Below are positions 11,795 to 20,245 of a DNA stretch of 64,000 bases, piece by piece. The notes under the pieces were generated by a model that worked only from the letters and a program-made list of their open reading frames with translations, did no database searches and was not told the origin of the DNA. Both the position numbers and the translations under genes were made by a program. Position 1 is the first letter of the stretch. Every line of letters begins with the position of its first letter. The stretch spans positions 1 through 64,000 of the forward strand of contig JAKLEZ010000006.1 in assembly GCA_022711465.1 (NCBI GenBank), written 5' to 3'. The stretch is from Planctomycetota bacterium (GTDB lineage: Bacteria > Planctomycetota > Phycisphaerae > UBA1845 > PWPN01).

Positions 11795-12562
11795 TCATTC
11801 GGTGCTGCCGTCCGAAGGAAGCTCTTCCTCCGCCGGCTTCAGCGGCGAAGGGAAACCCTTGCGCTCGCAAATCCCCAGGATGATGTCGTCGAACCGGTCA
11901 ATGTGGAAGCTGTCCAGGCGGACCTTGCCCTTGCGTCCCTCCTGAAGATAGACCAGATCGAGCCAGCCCTTCCGCTGGTAGTCTTCGGTTGCGAACGAAT
12001 CCATCGCATCCCAGGGAATCAGCCGTCCGGCGGCGGTCAAGCCTTCGTCATCCAGCACCCAGCGCGCCCGCCAGATGCGGATCAGATGTACAAGGGTGGC
12101 CAGGGCAACAACACCGGTCAGCACAGCGAACCACTTCTGCCCGGCGATGTCGGACTCGGTTTTCTCCGTGTTGGTGGCGATGGCCTCGATCTTGCGGACC
12201 TTGCCGCCGGAGACCTTGAACCACCCGTAGGCCGCCGGACCGATGTAGCAGCAATCCTCGTCGCCGAGGAACGTGGGCGGGCCGAACAGCGCGGTGAGGC
12301 TCTCAACCGTGACCTTCTCCAGTTTCACGTCGATCTCGAGTTTCCTGAGTTCCTCCAAGACAACCTTCGGGTTGGTCCGGAGATCGCGAGCCTCCGGCAT
12401 GCCCTTGATGCTGGCCAGGGCGGACCGGGCCCATTTGAGGTTGATCTTGGGGTATCCAATGTAGCCGTCGTAGGCGAAATACGCGGAAAAGACGGCACAC
12501 ATCAGGAAAAAGATGGATACTCGGACCCGGCGGTCTCGCGTACAGCCCGATTCGATCGTCAT
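11795..12562 (-). CDS. Unknown two-TM membrane protein
   Basis: A protein of about 255 residues that I do not recognise. It has one N-terminal membrane segment (VSIFFLMCAVFSAYFAY), an extracytoplasmic part of roughly 110 residues, a second membrane segment (WFAVLTGVVALATLVHLI) and a cytoplasmic C-terminal domain of about 90 residues (WVLDDEGL, IPWDAMDSF) that resembles small PH-like membrane domains. The ATG at 12562 has GGAGAAG upstream. An in-frame ATG at 12613 is also possible, adding 17 residues with no clear ribosome site. It is convergent with the S1 gene (96 bp apart) and divergent from the next unknown gene. Coding status is supported by sensible hydropathy and domain-like composition, not by family recognition. 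Confidence 0.65.
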   Translation of the reverse strand: MTIESGCTRDRRVRVSIFFLMCAVFSAYFAYDGYIGYPKINLKWARSALASIKGMPEARDLRTNPKVVLEELRKLEIDVKLEKVTVESLTALFGPPTFLGDEDCCYIGPAAYGWFKVSGGKVRKIEAIATNTEKTESDIAGQKWFAVLTGVVALATLVHLIRIWRARWVLDDEGLTAAGRLIPWDAMDSFATEDYQRKGWLDLVYLQEGRKGKVRLDSFHIDRFDDIILGICERKGFPSPLKPAEEELPSDGSTE

Positions 12563-12705
12563 GAGCACCCGCTTCTCCGTCAGAGGAAGGACAACGGCAT
12601 TTTTTCCAGCCACCGTGGCTGGGATATGATTCCCGCTTCCGGTCGAAAAAGCAAGCCAGGAATCACCTTCCAGTCATGGTGAACAAAGGCCCGGAACGAG
12701 CTGTC

Positions 12706-12734
12706 TTGTATACCCCGGCCCAGAATGGGATAAT
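12706..12734 (+). promoter_or_regulatory. Probable promoter for the unknown gene at 12796
   Basis: TTGTAT (12706-12711), 17 bp, GATAAT (12729-12734), with transcription expected near 12741. It lies inside the longer open frame that begins at 12676 and therefore favours the later start at 12796. Confidence 0.4.
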
Positions 12735-12795
12735 ATCAGCAGAAGGGGCGGATCCGGTCGGACCGGATTCGTTGGAGGGCACCAGGGAGGTAACA

Positions 12796-13560
12796 ATGAA
12801 ATCCCATCTCGGCGCGCATTGCGACGATTTGTCCGCAAGCTGCCGGTTGAGCATGAAACTGGACTTGTCGCTGGATCGGGAGACGGTCCTGCATTTTTTT
12901 GACCGCGTTCGCCGCGAACACGCGGGCATGAGCCGCTTCCGCCGCCGCCATGACGGGACGCTGGTCCTGGAGGAAGGTGAGACCGACCCCCAGGACTCGA
13001 TCGCCCGGCGCTGGCTCCGGCTTGAGGTCGGGGCCCTGCGGTTTGGCTACTTCGCGCCTCCGTCGAACGAGGCGTGGCGGAGCTTCGGCCAGTCGCTGCT
13101 CGAATACGCTCCGTACTTTCTGTCGCTCAACGACCTGGACACGGACCATCTCGAGGTCGTTTATGCGTTCGACATGGAGTACAGCGGCAACCACGATCAA
13201 CTGGTCGCCGAAACCCTGTTCCACGACCATCCGCTGGTGGGCTTCATGATGGGTGAGGAGGCCACCCACGTTCTCGATTGCCAGCCCTACCTGGGCGTCT
13301 CACTCTCGGCGGCATGTGACGTCCAGGCCTATCTGGAGGTCAAGAGTCGCACCAGCACTTTCGAGGTCCGGACCGGGGAGTACGAACCCCAGATCCTGAC
13401 CGTCTACCTGACCGTCCGCAGGTACTGGGGGGGCGACCGCCAACTGTCGCTGACCGACGCCTTCACCCGGCTGACGGTGGCCGCCGACAATCTGGCTACT
13501 CGCCGAGTCGTACCGCTGGTGGTCAACCCGCTGGCCCTGGCCATCGCGAGCCGGCCGTAG
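12796..13560 (+). CDS. Unknown soluble protein, 254 residues
   Basis: A cytoplasmic-looking protein without membrane segments or a signal peptide, and not a family I can name. Its composition is balanced, with many aromatic and acidic residues (FGYFAPPS, YAPYFLSLNDLD, TVYLTVRRYWGG), unlike frame-shadow proteins in this GC-rich DNA. The start at 12796 is well marked: GGGAGG ends five bases before the ATG, and a plausible promoter lies just upstream. It precedes tatC by 151 bp but has no shared promoter with it. No catalytic motif stands out. Confidence 0.75.
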   Translation: MKSHLGAHCDDLSASCRLSMKLDLSLDRETVLHFFDRVRREHAGMSRFRRRHDGTLVLEEGETDPQDSIARRWLRLEVGALRFGYFAPPSNEAWRSFGQSLLEYAPYFLSLNDLDTDHLEVVYAFDMEYSGNHDQLVAETLFHDHPLVGFMMGEEATHVLDCQPYLGVSLSAACDVQAYLEVKSRTSTFEVRTGEYEPQILTVYLTVRRYWGGDRQLSLTDAFTRLTVAADNLATRRVVPLVVNPLALAIASRP

Positions 13561-13622
13561 GGAAGGTCGACACGGCCAGACGCCCGCCCGTCACGATGCC
13601 GATGAGCCCCGGATCCGTGCCG

Positions 13623-13651
13623 TTGACCCCCTTCCGATAGGGACCTAGAAT
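13623..13651 (+). promoter_or_regulatory. Sigma70-type promoter for tatC
   Basis: TTGACC (13623-13628), exactly 17 bp, TAGAAT (13646-13651); five of six matches in each box. Predicted start of transcription is near 13658, giving a 54-nt leader. This is one of the best promoters in the window. Confidence 0.62.
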
Positions 13652-13711
13652 CGCCCCCCACGCAAACGCTTTGCGTCGCGCAGCGTATCCGTTTGGCGAG
13701 TCAGAGGAACG

Positions 13712-14752
13712 ATGAGCGTGGGGCGGATATTCCGATCAATTCCCAAGGACCAGCACCCCGATGAAGTGCGCATGACCCTCGGCGAGCACCTCGACGAGCT
13801 GCGCAGCCGGCTGATTCGGGCCTTGGTCGCGCTCTTTGTCGGAGCCATGCTCTGCTGGTTCTTCATCGACGAAATCATGGGCTTTCTCACCTCGCCGCTG
13901 TTCGCCGTGCTCCGGGCGAACGGTATCGAGACGCGGATGGTAGCCCTGAACCCGGCCGAGAACTTCATCACCTTCCTGAAAGTGGCGGTGATCGTCGGTT
14001 TCATCCTCTCGGCCCCGTACAGCATCACGCAGATCTGGGGATTCGTGGCCGCCGGGCTTTACCCGCATGAACGCAAGTGGATCCGCATGTTCGCCCCGGC
14101 CTCGATCGCCCTGTTCTTCACCGGCGCCCTGTTCCTGCTCCTGGTGGCCGCCCCCCTGCTGCTCAGTTTCCTGGTAACCTACAAGAATACCCTGCCCAAC
14201 TATGACTCGTTGACCAGGATCCTGCTGACGCGTGTGGAAACGATGCCGGTCAACCAGCCCACACCCGAGAACGTGTGGCCCGCCACTCAGCCCATTCCCA
14301 CCTACGAGAATGACCCCGCCGACCCCCCGGAAAGCGTGCCCTGGATCAACCGCACCAGCCGCGATGTCCGCATCCGGATCGGGGACGCCAACTACATCCT
14401 CGCCCATCTCGAAGACGTGCACAAACTGAACCGGCTCGACCCGATGATGCGGGTCGCCGATTACGTCGTCTTCATCCTCCAGCTTTCGGCGGCTTTCGGC
14501 ATCGGTTTCCAGGTTCCCGTAGTCGTGGCGTTCCTGGCCACGCTTGGAATCCTCTCGACCGCGCAGATGTCCAAGTACCGCCGCCATGTCATCTTCGGCA
14601 TGGCCATCGTGGCGGCCATCGTGACGCCCCCGGACGTCACCAGCATGATGCTGCTTCTGCTGCCGATGATCGGATTGTTCGAGGTCGGACTACTGGTCGG
14701 AAGAGTCATTGAACGTAAACGCGCGACTCAGGCCGCCAATGCGGCGAAATGA
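13712..14752 (+). CDS. tatC: Sec-independent protein translocase TatC with enlarged periplasmic loop
   Basis: The core membrane subunit of the twin-arginine translocase, which recognises the RR signal. Conserved marks are present: GEHLDELRSRL at the start, NPAENFITFLK, YPHERK after the second helix and TPPDVTSMMLLLLPM near the end. Six membrane helices can be drawn. At 346 residues it is about 90 longer than E. coli TatC (258). The excess lies mostly in the second periplasmic loop between helices 3 and 4 (about residues 160-249), a Pro-rich then charged segment. The ATG has AGAGGAA just upstream. tatA and tatB are not adjacent. The DUF6807 gene begins 27 bp after the stop, so the two may be co-transcribed. 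Confidence 0.93.
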   Translation: MSVGRIFRSIPKDQHPDEVRMTLGEHLDELRSRLIRALVALFVGAMLCWFFIDEIMGFLTSPLFAVLRANGIETRMVALNPAENFITFLKVAVIVGFILSAPYSITQIWGFVAAGLYPHERKWIRMFAPASIALFFTGALFLLLVAAPLLLSFLVTYKNTLPNYDSLTRILLTRVETMPVNQPTPENVWPATQPIPTYENDPADPPESVPWINRTSRDVRIRIGDANYILAHLEDVHKLNRLDPMMRVADYVVFILQLSAAFGIGFQVPVVVAFLATLGILSTAQMSKYRRHVIFGMAIVAAIVTPPDVTSMMLLLLPMIGLFEVGLLVGRVIERKRATQAANAAK

Positions 14753-14779
14753 GATCATGGCGAAATAGCGAGGCTCGCG

Positions 14780-16045
14780 ATGGCATCCACCCCTTTCCTG
14801 CGGCTCGTTCTCTTGTGTCTGCTCCTGATCGCCGGACACGGCGCGGCGTGGGCACAGACCGCACCGTACACCGTCCGCGGCACAGTACCCGTTGAGTGGC
14901 CGATCGACGAGAGCGCCCCGCTGGCCGTGCCGCTGACCGTGCCGGTCAAGGGCACCGAAACGATGCAGGCCTCGGTCAGCATCGACGGGCAGGAACGCAC
15001 CAAGACCTTTGCTCAGTGCGAGGCGGCCGACCCCATCGCGGGAACACCGGCGCGGGCATGGCTGCTACTCACCGCGAAATCGGACGACCGCGGCAAACCG
15101 ATCACCGTCACCCTGGCAGCCATGGCCAAGAGTTCCTTGCCCATCGCCTACGAGTCGGTGTTCCGGGACCCGCTTGTCAACATCCAGACCCCGGCCGGCA
15201 AGCCAGTCCTCTCCTTCCGCCATGGCCGTCCGGACCCGAAAACCAAGTACCCCATCACCGACTATCTCCACCCCATCCTCGGCCTGGACGGCGAAACGAT
15301 CTCTGACTTGGAGCCCGCTGATCACCTTCACCATCGCGGCGTGTTCTGGTCCTGGGTGCGATACGACCGCAAGGGCGAACCCATCGGCGACTGGTGGATA
15401 CCAAAAGGCATCGCCTGCGAGGCCGGTGACCTGAAGACCAGCGACGGCCCGGTGTTCAGCCAATTCCGGGCCCGCCACTGGCTGACCCATCAGGCCAAGA
15501 ACGCTCCGAGCCCGGCACGATTCATACAGGAGGATGTGGTCTGCCGAGTCTTCCCAGCCTCGTCTCACGGGCGTGCTATTGATGTGGAGATTGCTCTCCT
15601 GGCGTTAGAGGAGGGCGTGCGAATCGGCGGACAGACCACACTCAACAAGGGCTACGGCGGCATGACCTTCAGGTACGGACCGGCCAAGCAGGTTGAGATC
15701 TCCCTCGACGGCAAGGTCGACCCGAAGGATATCGTCGGCGGGCGGGGCCGGTGGGCGGACTGGAGCGGCTTCTTCCGCAGCCCGGATGGCCAACCGCTGA
15801 CCCGACGAAGCGGCGCCGCCGTCCTCGTTCATCCCCAGCACCCGAACGCCCCCACCACCTGGCTGACCCGGCACTATGGCGCGCTGTGCGTCACCTGGCC
15901 CGGCCTCCAGATGATCGAAATTTCCCCGAAAGACCCGCTGCGGTTACGCTACCGGCTCTGGGTCCACCGCGGCAACGCGGTCGACGGAAAGGTGAGCGAT
16001 CAGTACAACGCTTACGCCGCGGATTGGAAGTGGAGTCACAAGTAG
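14780..16045 (+). CDS. Secreted DUF6807 (PmoA-family) protein
   Basis: A 421-residue exported protein with a clear signal peptide ending in AAWAQ. It carries the family mark DHLHHRGVFWSW followed by the beta-rich C-terminal half (GYGGMTFRYG). The family name comes from a supposed link to methane oxygenase, which is not a credible function here; relatives cluster with glycan-degrading genes in Planctomycetota, and the activity is unknown. The conserved His residues of DHLHH suggest a metal or catalytic site. The start codon follows GCGAGG closely. The gene leads a rightward run with the GH38 gene (102 bp downstream), the solute-binding lipoprotein gene and the polytopic membrane gene. A second family member lies at 30579-31568. 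Confidence 0.85.
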   Translation: MASTPFLRLVLLCLLLIAGHGAAWAQTAPYTVRGTVPVEWPIDESAPLAVPLTVPVKGTETMQASVSIDGQERTKTFAQCEAADPIAGTPARAWLLLTAKSDDRGKPITVTLAAMAKSSLPIAYESVFRDPLVNIQTPAGKPVLSFRHGRPDPKTKYPITDYLHPILGLDGETISDLEPADHLHHRGVFWSWVRYDRKGEPIGDWWIPKGIACEAGDLKTSDGPVFSQFRARHWLTHQAKNAPSPARFIQEDVVCRVFPASSHGRAIDVEIALLALEEGVRIGGQTTLNKGYGGMTFRYGPAKQVEISLDGKVDPKDIVGGRGRWADWSGFFRSPDGQPLTRRSGAAVLVHPQHPNAPTTWLTRHYGALCVTWPGLQMIEISPKDPLRLRYRLWVHRGNAVDGKVSDQYNAYAADWKWSHK

Positions 16046-16147
16046 GACCACCGAAAGCATGCCATGAGCCGTCCGGCGTCCGCCTCGCAGGTCGGGTCGG
16101 CGCCGTGCTTGGGCGTTTGGACGTTTCGGAGTTGATGGAGATCCGCC

Positions 16148-18847
16148 GTGCCGAGATCGAAACGCACTGCTCATTATGTGGCCAGCACGCACTGGGACCG
16201 CGAGTGGTACGAGTCGTTCCAGGACTACCGGTTCCGACTGGTCAGCCTGATGGACGAACTGTTGGACCAGATGGCGGCCGATCCCGAGTACCGGTACTTC
16301 CAGTCCGACGGCCAGTCCATCGTCTGGGACGATTACCTCGAAATCCGCCCGGAACGGCGCGAACAGGTGGTGAGCCTTGCCCGAGAAGGCCGCCTGCGGA
16401 TCGGGCCGTGGTACGTCATGCCCGACGAGTTCATCGTCAGCGGCGAGTCGCTGGTCCGCAATCTCCAGATGGGACTGAGGACCGCCGCCCGGTTCGGAGC
16501 GCCGTCGCGGGCCGGCTTCATCTGCGACATCTTCGGACACACCTCTCAACTCCCGCAGATCCTCCGCGGCTTCTCGATCGACAACGCGTTCGTGTGGCGA
16601 GGCGTGCTGGAAAAGCCCCGGGGCGCCGTTTTCCGCTGGCAGTCGCCGGACGGCAGCGAAGTCATCGCCTACCGCTTCAGCCCTCGCTATGGCTATTGCT
16701 CGTATGCTTTCCTCTCCCGGAAATGCAACCAGATCGACCACGACCGCGGCCTCGACGAGGCGATGAAAGGCCTGCGCGAGCAGCTCGACTTCGAAATGGA
16801 CCGCTGCCCGACGCCGTCACTCCTGATCTTCGACGGCGGAGACCACATGGAGATCGAACCGCGGACTACGCAAATTCTGCGGCGAGCCAATAAAGCGTTC
16901 ACCGACGTTGAGCTCATTCACTCGCACCTCGACGGCTTCGTCGAGGACCTGCGCGAACAGCGGTCGCAGATCACCCGCGTTATCCAAGGCGAGCTTCGCG
17001 AGATCGGCGAAGTCGGCGATGAGGGCTGGCTCATCCCCGGCGTGCTCAGCAGCCGCATCCACCTCAAGCAGCAGAACGCCCAGTGCGAGACCGAGTTGTG
17101 CCTGTGGGCCGAGCCGTTCAGCACCTTCGCCGCTCTGCTCGGCGATCCATACCCCGTTCGCCATCTCCAGGTCGCCTGGCGCTGGCTCCTCCAGAACCAT
17201 CCCCACGACTCGATCTGCGCGTGCAGCATCGACCAGGTCCACAAGGACATGGAGTATCGCTTCGACCAGAGCCGGCTGATCGCTTCGCACCTCACCCGCG
17301 ACGCCCTGCAGGCCATCGCCGCTCGCGTCGAATTGCCCGAAATGGGTGACCAGGACATGGCCGTCGTGGTGTTCAACCCCTCCACCGACCCCATCGACGG
17401 CCCCGTCGACCTCACCCTGCGTTTTCCCAAGGACCTCGATACCATCTACCAGGAGTTCTTCGGCTTCGAACCCAAGATCGGGTTCCGCCTGTACGACACC
17501 GATGGCAATGAGGTCGCGTACCAGTACGTCAACTGGCGGCGCGAGCGCGTCGGCTTCCGCCGCCGGCGCGGCAAGTTCCCTCAGGCCGACATCCGCCACG
17601 AGGTGGACATCACCGCGGCCCTGAAGGTGCCCGCTTACGGCTACACTCGCCTGGTCTGCCGGCCGGTCAAGGGGCCGACACGCTACCTGGGCACCATGGT
17701 GATCGACGACCACACCATCGAGAACGAGCATCTTCAGGTCTCGGTCGCCGCCAACGGTACGCTGAGCCTCAGGGATACACGCACCGGGCAGGTCTACGAG
17801 CGCCTGCTGACCGTCGAGGATCGGGCCGATATCGGCGACGGCTGGTACCACGGCGTGGCGGTCAACGATGAGATCCACAGCTCAATCGCCTCGGCCGCGG
17901 ACGTGGCGGTCATCGCGGATGGCATCCACAAGGCGACGCTGAAGATCCGGGTCACGCTGCAGGTGCCGGGTCGTTTCGATTTCGACTCGATGCGCCGCGG
18001 CACTGCTATCGCCCCCCTGGTGATCACCCACCACGTCACCCTGCGGCACAGCAGTGACCACGTCGAAGTGCGAACCGAGATCGAGAACACCATCCGCGAC
18101 CACCGCGTCCGCGTTCTCTTCCCGACAGGTGCAAAGACCGACACCTACTTGGCCGACAGCGCCTTCGACGTGGTGGAGCGGGCGATCGCCTTGCGGGCCG
18201 ACAACGCCAAATACAAGGAACTAGAGGTCGAAACCCGGCCGCAGCAGACCTGGACCGCGGCCCACGACGACACCCGCGGCCTGGCGGTCGTCGCGACCGG
18301 CCTGCCGGAATCCACGGTTCGCGATCTCCCGGAACGGCCCATCGCCCTCACCCTGCTGCGCTCGTTTATCAAGGCCGTACTCACCAGCGGAAACGAGGGG
18401 GGTGAGATTCAGGGCCGCCACGAGTTCCGCTTTCTGATCGTCCCCTTGGCCGGCAGGCCGGATTGGGCGGGTTTGTGCCGACTCGGCCAGAAACTCGCCG
18501 CCGGCGTCCGCACCGTGCAGATCGAGCGGCACGATGCCAAACCCCTCGCGACCGCAAGCCCGTCGAGCCGGAGCCTGCCGCCCGCCCTCGGTTTCCTCAA
18601 GGTCGCCTCCGCCCAGACGGTCGTCACCGCGGTCCAGCGCGCCGGCGACAAGGAAGTAGCTTCGATCCGGTTGTTCAATCCCACCCCGGTCACCATCACC
18701 ACCGCAATGGCCCTGCACGACTGCCGGAACACGGGCGAGCTCACCGATCTGGAAGGAAAAAGCCGCGAGCCAATCAAGAGTAGTGACCGGGGCGCAGAAA
18801 TCCAGCTCACAGGCAAGCAGATCGCCACCGTCCGATTCACGGAGTAA
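16148..18847 (+). CDS. GH38 alpha-mannosidase
   Basis: An 899-residue cytoplasmic enzyme (no signal peptide) of glycoside hydrolase family 38. The zinc-binding THWDREW (His15, Asp17), the nucleophile Asp127 in CDIFGH and the zinc His353 in NHPHDSI are all in place, followed by the family's beta-sandwich C-terminal domains. These enzymes release alpha-mannose by a retaining mechanism. Without an export signal it probably acts on imported mannosides. The start is a GTG with GGAG seven bases upstream. It is followed after 18 bp by a solute-binding lipoprotein gene, so import and cleavage could be linked, although that binding protein looks ferric-type rather than sugar-type. Confidence 0.93.
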   Translation: MPRSKRTAHYVASTHWDREWYESFQDYRFRLVSLMDELLDQMAADPEYRYFQSDGQSIVWDDYLEIRPERREQVVSLAREGRLRIGPWYVMPDEFIVSGESLVRNLQMGLRTAARFGAPSRAGFICDIFGHTSQLPQILRGFSIDNAFVWRGVLEKPRGAVFRWQSPDGSEVIAYRFSPRYGYCSYAFLSRKCNQIDHDRGLDEAMKGLREQLDFEMDRCPTPSLLIFDGGDHMEIEPRTTQILRRANKAFTDVELIHSHLDGFVEDLREQRSQITRVIQGELREIGEVGDEGWLIPGVLSSRIHLKQQNAQCETELCLWAEPFSTFAALLGDPYPVRHLQVAWRWLLQNHPHDSICACSIDQVHKDMEYRFDQSRLIASHLTRDALQAIAARVELPEMGDQDMAVVVFNPSTDPIDGPVDLTLRFPKDLDTIYQEFFGFEPKIGFRLYDTDGNEVAYQYVNWRRERVGFRRRRGKFPQADIRHEVDITAALKVPAYGYTRLVCRPVKGPTRYLGTMVIDDHTIENEHLQVSVAANGTLSLRDTRTGQVYERLLTVEDRADIGDGWYHGVAVNDEIHSSIASAADVAVIADGIHKATLKIRVTLQVPGRFDFDSMRRGTAIAPLVITHHVTLRHSSDHVEVRTEIENTIRDHRVRVLFPTGAKTDTYLADSAFDVVERAIALRADNAKYKELEVETRPQQTWTAAHDDTRGLAVVATGLPESTVRDLPERPIALTLLRSFIKAVLTSGNEGGEIQGRHEFRFLIVPLAGRPDWAGLCRLGQKLAAGVRTVQIERHDAKPLATASPSSRSLPPALGFLKVASAQTVVTAVQRAGDKEVASIRLFNPTPVTITTAMALHDCRNTGELTDLEGKSREPIKSSDRGAEIQLTGKQIATVRFTE

Positions 18848-18865
18848 CACTCCGAAGGAGAGATC

Positions 18866-20239
18866 ATGAGCGGCGTTCGGCTCACGCAAACGGTCGGCTT
18901 GATGACCCTGGCGATCGCCGAGATCATCGCCGGCTGCAACGACCAGGCCGCATCCACGCCCCCGGCACAAGACGTCACCGATTTGGTGGTCATCACTCCC
19001 CATGCCGTGCCGATTCGCGAGGCGTTCGCCGACGGCTTCCGACGATGGCAGACCGCTCACCACATCGAGCCGCCCATCACCGTGCGGTGGATTAGCCACG
19101 GCACCCTGGAATGCCAGCGGTACATCCTCGACCGCTTCGGCGAGCAGCACGAGGCGGGCGAGGCGGGCATCGGCGTCGACGTGTTCTTCGGCGGCGGCTT
19201 GGCAGTCCACCAGTCCCTGGCAGCTCAAGGCCTGGCCCACCCCGTCAAGGTGCCCGAGGCGATCCTCGCGGCCATTCCCAAGGACCTGAACGGCCAGCCC
19301 TTGCGGGCCCCGGACGGCACCTGGTACGGGACGGCCCTCGGCGGCTACGGGATCCTGTTCAACGCCGTCGCCTGCAAGGCCAGGGGCGTCCCGGTCCCGA
19401 CCACGTGGGTCGACCTGGCATCGCCCGCCTTCGCCGGATGGGTGGCAGCGGCGGATCCCGCCCAGTCGGGCAGTACGACCCAGTGCCTGGCCCTCATCCT
19501 GCTCAAACACGGCTGGGAGGAGGGCTGGGGAATCGTGTCCGGCCTGCTGGCCAACTCCAACGGCCTGCTCTCCGCCAGCGCGAATATAGCACCCACGGTG
19601 GAGGCCGGGATCGCCCTGGCCGGCCTCGAACCCGAGTTCGTCGCCCGCAGGAGCATCGCCGCGTCAAAGGGAACCATGGAGTATGTCAACCCGCCCGGCG
19701 CCACCGCCATCATTCCCGATCCGGTCACCGTCCTCAAAGGGGCAAAAGAGCCGATCGCCGCCGCCCAGTTCGTCGAGTTCGTGCTCTCGTTCGAGGGGCA
19801 GGCCCTGTGGGCTCTGCCGGCTGACACGGCCGGGGGACCGCCGGGGGAAGCTCTCTACCGGTACCCCATTCGCCCAGATGTCTATCAGAAGTTCGGCGAG
19901 CAACTGGTCGTCAAGGGCAACCCGTTCTCCGAACAAGCCGGCCTTCGCGTGGATCCGGCGGACGAGCGGGCGTACACCGCCTTGCTGCCCCATCTGATCA
20001 GCGCGGCATGCGGAAACAACCACCTCGCCCTCCAGAAAGCCTGGCGGCAGGCGGCGGCGTCCCCCGGTCAACCTGCACGGCTTCAGACGCTCAAGACTCC
20101 GCCGTTCGCCAAGGAACAGGCACTGCAGTACGCCAGCCTCTGCTCCCACGATCCGCGTCAGGCAGGCGAGTTGGAGGGCCAGTGGTCCAAGCTCTTCGAA
20201 GACCGCTATCGCGCGGTCCTGGAGAGCGCCCCGCAGTAA
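18866..20239 (+). CDS. Orphan ABC-type solute-binding lipoprotein (ferric/type-2 PBP fold)
   Basis: A 457-residue lipoprotein: the N-terminal hydrophobic segment ends in the lipobox IIAGC. The body follows the type-2 periplasmic binding fold seen in iron(III) and related anion transporters (VDVFFGGGLAVHQSLAAQG, GTALGGYGILFNA, KGAKEPIAAAQFVEFVLS). Family members are nearer 330-350 residues; here roughly 80 extra residues follow the core. Ribosome site AAGGAGAG sits just before the ATG. No permease or ATPase gene is adjacent; instead a polytopic membrane protein gene starts six bases after the stop. It could serve a distant transporter or act as a sensor. The ligand is unknown. Confidence 0.85.
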   Translation: MSGVRLTQTVGLMTLAIAEIIAGCNDQAASTPPAQDVTDLVVITPHAVPIREAFADGFRRWQTAHHIEPPITVRWISHGTLECQRYILDRFGEQHEAGEAGIGVDVFFGGGLAVHQSLAAQGLAHPVKVPEAILAAIPKDLNGQPLRAPDGTWYGTALGGYGILFNAVACKARGVPVPTTWVDLASPAFAGWVAAADPAQSGSTTQCLALILLKHGWEEGWGIVSGLLANSNGLLSASANIAPTVEAGIALAGLEPEFVARRSIAASKGTMEYVNPPGATAIIPDPVTVLKGAKEPIAAAQFVEFVLSFEGQALWALPADTAGGPPGEALYRYPIRPDVYQKFGEQLVVKGNPFSEQAGLRVDPADERAYTALLPHLISAACGNNHLALQKAWRQAAASPGQPARLQTLKTPPFAKEQALQYASLCSHDPRQAGELEGQWSKLFEDRYRAVLESAPQ

Positions 20240-20245
20240 ACATGC

